From the NCBI GenBank assembly GCA_963751615.1, contig CAVVVG010000005.1, positions 682,001 to 746,000 of the forward strand: 64,000 nt of DNA, given 5' to 3'. The notes beneath the pieces were generated by a model, which was not told where the DNA came from, did not search any database, and worked only from the letters and a program-made list of their open reading frames with translations. A program made the translations under genes and the position numbers. Below, in pieces: positions 19,203 through 28,128 of this stretch. Origin of the DNA: Palsa-892 sp963751615 (GTDB taxonomy: Bacteria > Pseudomonadota > Alphaproteobacteria > Rhizobiales > Xanthobacteraceae). Numbering within the stretch: position 1 is the first letter of the stretch; each line of letters opens with the position of its first letter.

Positions 19203-19712
19203 TTATCCCACGTTCGCCATCCGTAACCACGCACTCGAACGATGATGCGCATGCGTAATCGCGACGGCGAGCGCATCACAGGCGTCATCGGTTTCCGGCT
19301 CCGACTTGGGTAGCAATACGGCGATCATCTTGCGAACCTGAATTTTCTCCGCGCGTCCGGCGCCGACGATAGATTTCTTCACAAGATTTGGCGCATATTC
19401 GGCGACAGGAAGCCCAGCCTTAGCGGGCACCAGAAGTGCGATCCCTCGAGCCTGCCCGAGCCTGAGCGCCGAACGCGGACCGGCGTTAACGAAAGTTTCC
19501 TCGACCGCGGCCTCATCAGGCTTGTGTGTCGAAAGTACCTGAGCGAGCCCGTCGTACAGCGCAGCAAGACGTAAGGCCAACGCCTCCTTGTCGTCGGTGT
19601 CGACCGAACCACAGGCTACATAAACGAGACGATTACCCATGCTCTCGACGATGCCCCACCCCGTACGGCGGAGGCCGGGGTCAAGTCCGAGGATGCGAAT
19701 GGGCTGGCTCAT
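19203..19712 (-). CDS. ruvC: Holliday junction endonuclease RuvC
   Basis: Dimeric resolvase that nicks junctions symmetrically. 169 residues. The first catalytic Asp is in RILGLDPGLRRTGWG, the glutamate in EAAVEETFVNAG, and the last acidic pair in SEPETDDACDALAVAITHAH. Opens the ruvC-small protein-ruvA-ruvB-ybgC transcript on the minus strand. Confidence 0.97.
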   Translation of the reverse strand: MSQPIRILGLDPGLRRTGWGIVESMGNRLVYVACGSVDTDDKEALALRLAALYDGLAQVLSTHKPDEAAVEETFVNAGPRSALRLGQARGIALLVPAKAGLPVAEYAPNLVKKSIVGAGRAEKIQVRKMIAVLLPKSEPETDDACDALAVAITHAHHRSSAWLRMANVG

Positions 19713-19775
19713 GCTATCTCGTCTTGCGAATCGCTTTCCCTGCGGCCCCAGATTTAGGCCCCGAATCGCCCATCA

Positions 19776-20555
19776 ATGATAGACCTTCCTGACAGCGCCA
19801 CCTTTGCTGCGACGATCGCAGACCGACGCTTCCTGCTGGCAACCCTGATCGCCGCGCTTGCGGGGATAGCACGTGGCTTTTCCGGTTTCGGGTCTGCGCT
19901 CATTTATATCCCTTTGATCAGCGCCATTTATGATCCTAAAATCGCGAGCGCGACGCTTCTCTTGATCGACACAGCGAGCGGCGTGCCCTTCGGCGTGCAC
20001 GCCTTCCCGCGCTGCGATTGGCGGGATGTGTTACCTATAACAGTGGCCGCCGTCGTTACGGTGCCGCTTGGCACACTACTGTTGTTGACTATCGATCCCA
20101 CCGCGCTGCGTTGGTTCATCGGAGCCTTCGTGCTGTCGGTCGTTCCAGTTCTTGCGAGCGGATGGCGCTACCACGGCAAGCCGAAGCTCCCAATTACGCT
20201 CGGCGTTGGCGCGATCGCTGGCATAACAAACGGCGCGGTGCAGATCGCAGGGCCGCCGGTCATCCTTTATTGGTTAGGCGGCGCGATCAAAGCCACAACA
20301 GCGCGAGCCAACATGATCGTCTTTTTCGCGGCCCTCGGAAGCGCGGCCTGCGTCAACTATTTTTTCGAGAAACTTTTCACGAAGGAGGCGCTCGCTCTGG
20401 CGCTGCTTCTCGGGATTTTTTACACGATCCTATTCGTCGTCGGTGCGCTTTCGTTTCATCGCGCGTCGGAAACGGTTTACCGGCGAATAGCCTACGCGAT
20501 TATATTGATTTCCGCCTTCGTGAGTCTTCCAGTTTTTGACGGCTTTTTTCATTAG
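19776..20555 (+). CDS. TauE/SafE family sulfite/organosulfonate exporter-like protein
   Basis: 259 residues, about eight transmembrane helices, with the family's duplicated motif: GIARGFSGFGSALIYIPLIS near residue 35 and GAIAGITNGAVQIAGPPVILYWLGG near residue 145. Family members export sulfite, sulfoacetate or similar anions; the substrate here is not shown. The gene is transcribed divergently from ruvC and convergently with the EamA gene, overlapping its 3' end by 56 bases. It is intact, unlike the decayed TauE/SafE copy near 49 kb. Confidence 0.85.
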   Translation: MIDLPDSATFAATIADRRFLLATLIAALAGIARGFSGFGSALIYIPLISAIYDPKIASATLLLIDTASGVPFGVHAFPRCDWRDVLPITVAAVVTVPLGTLLLLTIDPTALRWFIGAFVLSVVPVLASGWRYHGKPKLPITLGVGAIAGITNGAVQIAGPPVILYWLGGAIKATTARANMIVFFAALGSAACVNYFFEKLFTKEALALALLLGIFYTILFVVGALSFHRASETVYRRIAYAIILISAFVSLPVFDGFFH

Positions 20556-21435
20556 CCGCGAGAATTCCGCTGGCGAGCAGAACACCGAGGCTTGTCATTG
20601 CCACGCCGACGATCGCGATAACATCTGGCCATTCGCCGAGAATGGGAATCGCAAGCAGTGTCGCCACGACCGGTACGAGCGCGACGAACGCCGCTGCCTT
20701 CGAGGCGCCAACCCGATTGATGCCAATGTTAAATGCAACGAGAGCAACGATGCCCGAAAATACTCCCTGCAGAATTGCCTGAAAGATAATTTCATACAAA
20801 TTTCCGGCGCGGATGGATTCGATCACCGGTTGAAGTCCGATTGGCAGGATCATCAGCAACGACCAGAACGCAACGAGGCCCGTTGCCTCGATCGGCGTCA
20901 ACCCGCTATGACGAAAGCCGAGCGTGTAACCGGCATAATTCAAGGCGGCTAACAGCAACAACAAATGACCGAACGAAGCATTTGCATCGGCGACCAGCAG
21001 GCTGCGCCCTGCAATGGCGAATGCGCCCATCACACAACAGGCAAAGCCGAACGCGCGTTGCCATCCCATCCGTTCCTTAAAAAACAGGACTGAAATCAGG
21101 GCGACCAGCACCGGCATCGTGCCCGGCACGAGCGCAGCAAAATCCGCTGATGACGCGTATTTCATTCCCGTCGCAGTCAAGAGCATAAACGGCGTGCCCG
21201 CGCCAATGACGCAGAAAATTAACGGAACGATCTTGCCGCGCGCGAAAATTCCTGCACGCCATATAGCGGGGGCAAGCAGAACAGTCGGTGCGATCATGCG
21301 AAGTAGCGCCACTTCTGACGGCGCAAGCATATGCACGACCGCCTGGCGCGTTAGCACGATCCAAGCGCCCCAGATCAGAACCGTCGTGAGCAGCGCCAGA
21401 TAGCCGATGGCGCGAGAGTATTGTTTCGGCGTCAA
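20500..21435 (-). CDS. EamA/DMT family transporter
   Basis: 311 residues with two EamA repeats and about ten helices (LIWGAWIVLTRQAV in repeat 1, FNIGINRVGASKAAAFVALVPVVA and LGEWPDVIAI in repeat 2). Metabolite or drug exporter of unknown substrate. Starts five bases after the yebC stop, so it is probably co-transcribed with yebC. Its last 56 bases overlap the convergent TauE/SafE gene. Confidence 0.85.
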   Translation of the reverse strand: MTPKQYSRAIGYLALLTTVLIWGAWIVLTRQAVVHMLAPSEVALLRMIAPTVLLAPAIWRAGIFARGKIVPLIFCVIGAGTPFMLLTATGMKYASSADFAALVPGTMPVLVALISVLFFKERMGWQRAFGFACCVMGAFAIAGRSLLVADANASFGHLLLLLAALNYAGYTLGFRHSGLTPIEATGLVAFWSLLMILPIGLQPVIESIRAGNLYEIIFQAILQGVFSGIVALVAFNIGINRVGASKAAAFVALVPVVATLLAIPILGEWPDVIAIVGVAMTSLGVLLASGILAANEKSRQKLEDSRRRKSI

Positions 21436-21440
21436 AGCCT

Positions 21441-22187
21441 TTACGCGCTCATCTTTTGGATCAATGCGTCAGAAATTTCGAAATTCGCATAGATATTCTG
21501 CACGTCGTCATTGTCTTCAAGTGATTCAATCAATTTCAGAAGTTTTTCGCCAGTCTCATCGTCGACAGCGATCGAGCTCCGTGGACGCCACACTAGACTG
21601 GATTTTTTGGGTTCGCCAAATTTCACTTCCAGCGCGCGTACAACCTCATGCAATGCATCCGCACTCGTAATTATTTCGTGACCAGACGCGGAAGAAGAAA
21701 CGTCGTCGGCCCCCGCTTCGATCGCGGCGTCCAGCATTGCATCGGCCGAAGCCTTGTCCGTATCGTACTGCACGACGCCGACGTGGTTGAACATGAAGGA
21801 AACTGCGCCCGTTTCAGCAAGGCTACCGCCGTGTTTGGTGAAATAAGACCGCACCTCGGAAGCGGTACGGTTCCTGTTGTCGGTCAAGGCCTCGACAATC
21901 AGCGCGACGCCACCAGGCGCGTAGCCTTCGTAGCGGATCTGCTCGTAATTCTCCCCTTCACCGCCCTGCGATTTCCTAATCGCACGCTCAATATTGTCCT
22001 TTGGCACGTTTTCCGCGCGCGCCGCGAGAATCGCCGCGCGAAGCCGCGGGTTCATTGCCGGATCCGGCAGACCCATCTTGGCCGCGACCGTGATTTCGCG
22101 CGCAAGCTTGCTGAACAATTTCGCACGGGCCGCGTCGGCGCGGCCCTTCTTGTGCATGATGTTCTTGAATTGCGAATGGCCGGCCAT
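21441..22187 (-). CDS. yebC: YebC/PmpR family DNA-binding regulator
   Basis: 248 residues beginning AGHSQFKNIMHKKGRADAARAKLFSKLAREI, the family signature, then ENVPKDNIERAIRK and YEGYAPGGVALIVE. YebC-like proteins are DNA-binding regulators or, as recently shown for some, aid ribosomes at proline stretches. It sits next to ruvC in most alphaproteobacteria; here two transporter genes separate them. Confidence 0.95.
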   Translation of the reverse strand: MAGHSQFKNIMHKKGRADAARAKLFSKLAREITVAAKMGLPDPAMNPRLRAAILAARAENVPKDNIERAIRKSQGGEGENYEQIRYEGYAPGGVALIVEALTDNRNRTASEVRSYFTKHGGSLAETGAVSFMFNHVGVVQYDTDKASADAMLDAAIEAGADDVSSSASGHEIITSADALHEVVRALEVKFGEPKKSSLVWRPRSSIAVDDETGEKLLKLIESLEDNDDVQNIYANFEISDALIQKMSA

Positions 22188-22607
22188 AATGTCCCCGTGA
22201 GCGGAAGCGCAGCGTTATATGTCCGCGCTTGCGGTTACTGCAACCCGTCGGACAGTTTGAACCCGATATATTCACGCGGAGAATTACTTTTAGCGCGACC
22301 GGATCGACGTCCGGCAGGATCGGACATCGGCAAGCACCACCAAGATCAACAACGCCCCTCGTTCAACGCATCTATCCTGCTGCAAAAGCCTGTCCAAAAT
22401 TCGAGCTTGTCGCTCTGCAAACCAAAATGCGAAGTCATTTCAACACGAAAAAATCGATGAATTTCCGAAATCCGCCTTCCGGGCGCGCTTTGAGGCCGAG
22501 CCGTCTCAATCCACCACAAACGTGCCAAAGTTCTTACCCAATCACCGAGACTTTGCGGTTCCGACGAGCGGAGCGTTTTTCCGAGAATGCTTAGTTTTTT
22601 TAACAAC
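22188..22607. other. Intergenic region between yebC and ymdB, nothing recognised
   Basis: About 420 bases with no convincing gene. A 100-residue open frame on the minus strand (22346-22648) begins inside ymdB and resembles nothing. No tRNA, no clear intrinsic terminator. It must hold the yebC promoter. Confidence 0.5.
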
Positions 22608-23429
22608 TCAGAACGAAAAATTTGGCTGCGCTTCCGACAAGCAGCCACCGAGCCTCACCGGCCAGATATTCTTTGTGTGTCCTGATCGATTTTCGATTTC
22701 GACCACAACGCCCGAAAGCGTCCCCTCACCGTTCGCCGCCTCAAAACGACTGGATGGAATTTTCGTGAGAAAGCGGCGGATCGGTTCTTCCTTGCTCATG
22801 CCCAGCACGCTGTCGTAATCGCCACACATGCCGATGTCACTTACATATGCCGTACCGCCGTTCAGCACTCGATGGTCCGACGTCGGCGCATGGGTGTGCG
22901 TTCCGACGACAAGCGAAAGCCGGCCGTCGAAATGATGGGCAAAGGCCTGTTTCTCGCTTGTCGCTTCGGCGTGAAAGTCGCAGATGGCGATATCGCAACC
23001 CTCGCCGAGCGGACAAATGGACAACTCCCGCTCCACAGCCGCGAACGGATCGTCAAGCTGCTCCATGAACACACGGCCCAGCGCGTTCATGATGAGTACG
23101 CGTTCGCCATTTTTCGCTTCCATAACCGAAGCACCGCGGCCGGGAGTACCTTTTGGATAGTTGAGTGGCCGGATCAGTTTCGGTACACGCTCAATGAAAA
23201 CGAGTGCTTCGCGTTGGTCCCACGAATGGTTGCCGAGGGTGATGGCATCGGCGCCGGCGTCGACCAACTCGTGGTAAATTGCCTCAGTGATACCGAATCC
23301 GCCAGCAGCATTCTCGCCGTTGATAGCGACGAAATCGAGCTTCCAGTCCTTGATCAGTTTCGGTAAGCGCGAGGTCACGACTTCGCGTCCTGGCCGCCCC
23401 ACCACGTCGCCGAGAAAAAGAACACGCAT
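22608..23429 (-). CDS. YmdB-type metallophosphoesterase (TIGR00282 family)
   Basis: 273 residues. Metal-binding motifs of the calcineurin-like fold are visible: FLGDVVGRPGRE, INGENAAGGFG, TLGNHSWDQ, CDFHAEATSEKQA and GTHTHAPTSD. Homologues such as B. subtilis YmdB hydrolyse cyclic nucleotides in vitro. It starts one base into the stop of the 5-formyl-THF cyclo-ligase gene (TGATG), so the two are coupled. Confidence 0.92.
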   Translation of the reverse strand: MRVLFLGDVVGRPGREVVTSRLPKLIKDWKLDFVAINGENAAGGFGITEAIYHELVDAGADAITLGNHSWDQREALVFIERVPKLIRPLNYPKGTPGRGASVMEAKNGERVLIMNALGRVFMEQLDDPFAAVERELSICPLGEGCDIAICDFHAEATSEKQAFAHHFDGRLSLVVGTHTHAPTSDHRVLNGGTAYVSDIGMCGDYDSVLGMSKEEPIRRFLTKIPSSRFEAANGEGTLSGVVVEIENRSGHTKNIWPVRLGGCLSEAQPNFSF

Positions 23430-24028
23430 CAGCGGGGCTCCATCGCGGCGAATTTGAGACCGGCTTCTGTCAGCACATAATCCAATTTCTGATCGTGCGC
23501 TTCAGCGGGAACGTCTTCGACCTCTTGTGTAGCGAAACCTACCCCAACAGCGACAATTTTTTTCTTAGCCCGCAGTATTTCAAGCGTCAGGTCGTAATAG
23601 CCCGCGCCATAACCGACACGATAACCTTTCCGGTCAAAAGCAGTAAAAGGCACCAGCAAAATATCGGGCGTCACTTCCGGAGCATCGGGCTTTGGTTCGC
23701 GAATGCCCCAAACACCTGGCACGAGTGGATCGCCGAAATTCCATGCCCTCATTGAAAGCGGCCTTCCGCGTCCCATGACTTTCGGCAACGCAAGTTGCCC
23801 TCCCGCCTTTGCAAGCATCCGCATCAAAGGCAGTGGATTGAATTCCGTTTTGATCGGCGAAAAGCCGGCGACAATTGCACCATCTAACACCGCCACGGGA
23901 AATGCCAATGCAGCGACCTTGCGTGCGGCACGTACGCGATCGTCGGGCGGCATGAGATCACGGCGAGCAAGCGCAGCCTCTCGCAGTTCGCGTTTTTTGT
24001 CAGAGGCGGTTCGAGCGTCTGCGAGCAT
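23429..24028 (-). CDS. 5-formyltetrahydrofolate cyclo-ligase
   Basis: ATP-dependent conversion of 5-formyl-THF to 5,10-methenyl-THF. 199 residues with KRELREAALARRDLM at the N-terminus, IKTEFNPLPLMRML, and the signature VPFTAFDRKGYRVGYGAGYYDLTL. This is the ygfA homologue; in proteobacteria it commonly follows the 6S RNA gene, as it appears to do here. Confidence 0.94.
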   Translation of the reverse strand: MLADARTASDKKRELREAALARRDLMPPDDRVRAARKVAALAFPVAVLDGAIVAGFSPIKTEFNPLPLMRMLAKAGGQLALPKVMGRGRPLSMRAWNFGDPLVPGVWGIREPKPDAPEVTPDILLVPFTAFDRKGYRVGYGAGYYDLTLEILRAKKKIVAVGVGFATQEVEDVPAEAHDQKLDYVLTEAGLKFAAMEPR

Positions 24029-24055
24029 TTTACCTTACGAACAAATAATAAAGTG

Positions 24056-24192
24056 CGAAACCACCATTGGCCGTTGGAACGACGATCCCGGGAAACCTAC
24101 GAAGTAGATGAGCGCCGCGTGACCAAGCCCAGGGGCAAGACCAGAGACAGCTCCCGTTGGGATCGATAAGGCCCCAGCGAATAAATTTCCTG
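24056..24192 (-). ncRNA. ssrS: Probable 6S RNA
   Basis: The 226-base gap between zapA and the ygfA homologue, the standard home of 6S RNA, holds no open frame but a long-range stem. GGGATCG (24159-24165, plus-strand reading) pairs with CGATCCC (24083-24089), and outside it GGCC (24170-24173) pairs with GGCC (24069-24072), leaving an open bubble between. A small hairpin (CTAC-TTC-GTAG on the minus strand, near 24096-24107) lies on the 3' side, as 6S RNAs often have. The 6S role is to bind sigma70 RNA polymerase in stationary phase. Ends are approximate; a covariance search would settle it. Confidence 0.7.
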
Positions 24193-24254
24193 ACGAACCG
24201 CGCAGCTCCGCGAAATTACTTTAGGCCGCCTGCGGTCACGCTGCCAGTCCTGCA

Positions 24255-24635
24255 TCAGCCCTGTGGGGATTTTCCGCCGCCGTTTAGCCCACGTGCAAGG
24301 CGCTCAATCCGCTCGGCGGCTTTTTCCAGGCTATGGGCTGCTGAACGCTCGGCCGCCTCGAACCTTTCGTTCGCCATATGCCGCGCCTCCTTAAAGCCCT
24401 CGATCTCCTGTTCGAGTCCGCGAATACGGCGGCGAAGTTCGGAAAGATCGTCGGCAATCATGATGGCGGCCATCACCATGAGTCGCGTATCTCCAATTTC
24501 GCCGAAGGCTTCGCGCAATTGTCTTATTTGCGCATCGAGATCGCGCGCGAGTTGCATAAGATGATTTTCCTGCCCATCGTCGCACGCCATCCGATAGGTG
24601 CGTCCGCCAATCATGACACTGACTTGCGCCATCAA
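24255..24635 (-). CDS. zapA: Cell division protein ZapA
   Basis: 126 residues; FtsZ-ring stabilising protein. N-terminal MAQVSVMIGGRTYRMACDDGQE is the ZapA fold, followed by a long coiled-coil helix (LRRRIRGLEQEIEGFKEA). An Ala/Arg-rich tail ends with GNGGGKSPQG-like residues. Starts five bases after the preceding DUF4164 gene, and lies before the 6S RNA locus. Confidence 0.92.
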   Translation of the reverse strand: MMAQVSVMIGGRTYRMACDDGQENHLMQLARDLDAQIRQLREAFGEIGDTRLMVMAAIMIADDLSELRRRIRGLEQEIEGFKEARHMANERFEAAERSAAHSLEKAAERIERLARGLNGGGKSPQG

Positions 24636-24639
24636 TTCC

Positions 24640-24912
24640 TCAGCGATCTTGCGTTGCTAACAAAGAGCGAATGGTGTCGGCGGTATTTTCGAGACGGCGA
24701 GAAACTTCGCGGTTGGCAGCCTCAAGATCGGTTGAACGGGCACGCATCCGTTCAAGATCGGATGCCAACCGCGAACGATCGCTGCCGAAGACCTGCAACT
24801 GAGTCTCAAGTTCCTGGCGCTCGCGGCTATCGTTCGCGCTACGGTCAACCGCCGCTTCCAGTGCATCGATCGCCGCATCGAGCCGCCGAATAGCCGCATC
24901 CATCGCACTCAT
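24640..24912 (-). CDS. DUF4164 family coiled-coil protein
   Basis: About 90 residues from the ATG at 24912 (MSAMDAAIRRLDAAIDAL), all predicted helix with heptads. Family DUF4164 is found next to zapA in Rhizobiales, suggesting a divisome role, but its function is not known. A longer start at 24951 is possible; the GGGAG before 24912 supports the shorter one. Divergent from tkt. Confidence 0.8.
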   Translation of the reverse strand: MSAMDAAIRRLDAAIDALEAAVDRSANDSRERQELETQLQVFGSDRSRLASDLERMRARSTDLEAANREVSRRLENTADTIRSLLATQDR

Positions 24913-25093
24913 ACCAACTCGCTCCCACCTCGGATAGTAAAGGTCGGCCACAACGATGCGTCAACGTGCGGGGCGAAGTTATGACCAACGGATCGAAGCA
25001 TTTGGCACGTTTTCACCTGCAAAAACCGGCGCAATCATTGACTCCGGGTCCTTGCGTGTTATCTGTCCGCCGCCCCCAGGAGTGAGACAAAGA

Positions 25094-27112
25094 GTGACAA
25101 CGCGCGCGAACCACGACCGCATGGCCAACGCCATTCGCGCACTCTCCATGGATGCGGTCGAGGCGGCAAAATCCGGCCATCCTGGTCTGCCGATGGGTGC
25201 AGCCGATATCGCGACTGTTTTGTTCACGAAATTTCTCAAGTTCGATCCGACCGATCCGAAATGGCCGGACCGCGACCGCTTCGTACTTTCGGCCGGTCAC
25301 GGCTCAATGCTGCTTTATTCGTTACTTTATCTCCTTGGTTATAAGCAGATGACACTCGACGAGATCAAGCGGTTCCGACAGCTCGATTCGAAGACGCCGG
25401 GTCATCCGGAAAATTCGATTACTGAAGGGGTTGAAACAACCTCTGGCCCGCTCGGCCAGGGTCTTGGCAACGCTGTCGGCATGGCACTGGCGGAAAGAAT
25501 TTTAACCGCCCAATTCGGTGCTGAAATCGTCGATCACTTTACTTATGTGCTCGCGTCCGATGGCGACCTAATGGAGGGCGTCAGCCAAGAAGCGATCGCG
25601 CTGGCCGGACATCTGAAGCTTTCCAAGCTGATCGTACTGTTCGATGACAACAACATCACCATCGACGGAAAGCTTTCGCTCTCGGACTCGACCGATCAGG
25701 TTGCGCGCTTTCAGGCCTCAGGCTGGAAAGCGACGCAAATCGATGGCCACGACCCGAAAGCGATCGCGAAGGCAATCGAGGCGGCGCAAGAATCTGACAA
25801 GCCCACCTTGATCGCCTGCCGCACCACGATCGGATTCGGGGCTCCGAAAAAAGCTGGCACCTGCGAAGCTCACGGCTCGCCGCTCGGCGCGGAGGAAATC
25901 AAGGGCGCGCGCGAGAAACTCGGCTGGAATTATCCCCCGTTCGAAATTCCTACCGATCTGCTCGGCGCGTGGCGCGAGGCCGGAATGCGCTCGCAGGATG
26001 CACACAAGAAATGGAAAGACCGTCTGGCTTCTCTCACATCCGATAAACGCGCGGAATTCGAACGGCGCCTAACGGGAAAACTTTCGCCAACGGTTGGCGC
26101 CGCAGTGCGAATGATTAAAGAGCAGGCGACGAAAACTCTGAAGGAGATCGCGACCCGCAAGGCGTCCGAAGACGTGCTCAGCAGCCTGATCGAGGTAGCG
26201 CCCGAGATGATCGGCGGCTCCGCTGATTTGACCGGGTCGAATAACACGAAGACAAAGAATATGCTGGTCATCTCGCCCGGCAATTTCAAGGGACAATTTC
26301 TGCACTGGGGCATCCGCGAACACGGCATGGCCGCCGCCATGAATGGCATGGCACTGCACGGTGGGATTATCCCATTCTCCGGCACGTTCCTGGTGTTTTC
26401 CGATTACTGCCGACCTTCCATCCGCCTCGCTGCCCTAATGGGTCTTCGCGTCATTCACGTGATGACGCACGACTCAATTGGCCTCGGTGAAGATGGTCCT
26501 ACGCATCAGCCAGTGGAACATCTCGCAGCGCTGCGTGCGATTCCGGATATGAAGTTGTTTCGCCCAGCTGATCTTACCGAGACCGCCGAATGCTGGCAGC
26601 TTGCGCTTGAGAATACGGACGGTCCAAGCATATTGGCATTGACGCGTCAAAACCTTCCGGCGCTCCGGACTCATTTCGAAGAGAAAAATCTCTGCGCCTT
26701 CGGTGCCTATGAACTCTCTCCCGCCAAGGGCAATGCACGGGTCTCTTTGTTTGCTTCGGGTTCGGAAGTGTCACTCTGTATAGCGGCCAAGACTGAACTC
26801 GACAAACAGGGTGTGCCAACTCGCGTCGTTTCCGTTCCTTGCCTCGACCTTTTTCTGGAGCAGGAGGAGAAATATCGCGCAGCAATAATCGGCGATGCCC
26901 CGATCAAGATTGGTGTCGAAGCCGCTATCCGTATGGGTTGGGACACGATCATCGGGACCGACGGGGCCTTTGTCGGAATGAAAGGATTCGGTGCGAGCGC
27001 CCCCTATAAGGATCTTTACCGTCGTTTTGGAATTACGACGGAAGCAATTGTCGCAGCCGCCTTTTCTGCGCTAGGAGAAAAGCGCGATCTGCTGCGCAAG
27101 GAGAGAGCATGA
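25094..27112 (+). CDS. tkt: Transketolase
   Basis: TPP-dependent enzyme of the pentose phosphate and Calvin cycles. About 672 residues from the GTG at 25094 (VTTRANHDRMANAIRAL), preceded by AGGAG 11 bases upstream. The frame is open back to 24956, but those residues do not resemble transketolase. Motifs: SGHPGLPMGAAD, the TPP-binding GDGDLMEG-like ASDGDLMEGVSQEA, and the second-half HDSIGLGEDGPTHQPVEHL. First gene of tkt-gap-pgk-fda. Confidence 0.96.
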   Translation: MTTRANHDRMANAIRALSMDAVEAAKSGHPGLPMGAADIATVLFTKFLKFDPTDPKWPDRDRFVLSAGHGSMLLYSLLYLLGYKQMTLDEIKRFRQLDSKTPGHPENSITEGVETTSGPLGQGLGNAVGMALAERILTAQFGAEIVDHFTYVLASDGDLMEGVSQEAIALAGHLKLSKLIVLFDDNNITIDGKLSLSDSTDQVARFQASGWKATQIDGHDPKAIAKAIEAAQESDKPTLIACRTTIGFGAPKKAGTCEAHGSPLGAEEIKGAREKLGWNYPPFEIPTDLLGAWREAGMRSQDAHKKWKDRLASLTSDKRAEFERRLTGKLSPTVGAAVRMIKEQATKTLKEIATRKASEDVLSSLIEVAPEMIGGSADLTGSNNTKTKNMLVISPGNFKGQFLHWGIREHGMAAAMNGMALHGGIIPFSGTFLVFSDYCRPSIRLAALMGLRVIHVMTHDSIGLGEDGPTHQPVEHLAALRAIPDMKLFRPADLTETAECWQLALENTDGPSILALTRQNLPALRTHFEEKNLCAFGAYELSPAKGNARVSLFASGSEVSLCIAAKTELDKQGVPTRVVSVPCLDLFLEQEEKYRAAIIGDAPIKIGVEAAIRMGWDTIIGTDGAFVGMKGFGASAPYKDLYRRFGITTEAIVAAAFSALGEKRDLLRKERA

Positions 27113-28116
27113 CGGTTCGAGTTGCTATCAACGGCTTTGGACGCATCGGACGCAACACTTTGCGTGCGATTATCGAGTCCGGCCGCAAGGATATCGAAGT
27201 AGTTGCCATCAATGATTTGGCCCCGGTCGAGACCAATGCCCACCTCCTCCGTTTCAACTCCGTACATGGCCGCTTTCCACATGAAGTGAAGACGGGCGCC
27301 GATACGATCGACGTTGGCCGTGGCCCGATCAAAGTAACCGCGATCAAGGACCCGGCGACGCTCCCGTATAAAGATCTCAAGATCGATATCACGCTCGAAT
27401 GCACCGGCATATTCACCACGAAAGATAAGGCTTCAGCGCATCTGACGGCCGGCGCGAAGCGTGTGCTCATCTCTGCACCTGCCGACGGCGCCGATATCAC
27501 TGTGGTTTACGGCGTGAACCACGACAAACTCAACAAGGATCACAGGATTGTTTCGAATGCTTCCTGCACCACAAACTGCCTCGCGCCAGTCGCCAAGGTG
27601 TTGAACGATGCGATCGGCATTGAAAAGGGTTTCATGACAACAGTCCACGCCTATACGAACGACCAACCGTCGCTCGATCAGGTTCACAAGGATTTATATC
27701 GCGCGCGCGCTGCAGCGCTCTCGATGATTCCGACTTCGACAGGGGCCGCTAAAGCGGTTGGTCTCGTGTTGCCGGAACTTTCGGGTAAGCTTGACGGCGT
27801 TGCGATCCGCGTGCCTACACCGAACGTTTCCGTCGTCGATTTCAAATTCGTCGCCAAACGCAAGACCAACAAGGATGAAGTGAATGCCGCGATCAAACGC
27901 GCGGCCGAGCAACAGCTAAAAGGAATCCTCAGTTTCACGACGCAGCCGAACGTCTCGATCGATTTCAATCACGATCCACATTCCTCGGTCTTTCACATGG
28001 ATCAGACCAAGGTGCTGGACGGAACTTTTGTGCGGGTCATGTCCTGGTACGACAACGAGTGGGGCTTCTCGAATCGCATGGCCGATACCGCCGTTGCTAT
28101 GGGCAAACTCGGCTGA
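27109..28116 (+). CDS. gap: Glyceraldehyde-3-phosphate dehydrogenase, type I
   Basis: 335 residues. NAD(P)-binding GFGRIGRNTLRAI, active-site SNASCTTNCLAPVAKVL, and the C-terminal SWYDNEWGFSNRM. Its ATG overlaps the tkt stop (ATGA), giving coupled translation. The oligomeric enzyme oxidises GAP to 1,3-bisphosphoglycerate, or the reverse in gluconeogenesis. Cofactor preference is not evident from sequence alone. Confidence 0.98.
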   Translation: MTVRVAINGFGRIGRNTLRAIIESGRKDIEVVAINDLAPVETNAHLLRFNSVHGRFPHEVKTGADTIDVGRGPIKVTAIKDPATLPYKDLKIDITLECTGIFTTKDKASAHLTAGAKRVLISAPADGADITVVYGVNHDKLNKDHRIVSNASCTTNCLAPVAKVLNDAIGIEKGFMTTVHAYTNDQPSLDQVHKDLYRARAAALSMIPTSTGAAKAVGLVLPELSGKLDGVAIRVPTPNVSVVDFKFVAKRKTNKDEVNAAIKRAAEQQLKGILSFTTQPNVSIDFNHDPHSSVFHMDQTKVLDGTFVRVMSWYDNEWGFSNRMADTAVAMGKLG

Positions 28117-28128
28117 TCCTTCGCTTCG

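Noticed and set aside
22346..22648. 100-codon open frame on the minus strand between yebC and ymdB
   Set aside because: Starts inside ymdB, has no ribosome site, resembles no family, composition unlike neighbours.
24956..25093. Longer transketolase start
   Set aside because: Extra residues do not match the family; the GTG at 25094 is preceded by AGGAG.
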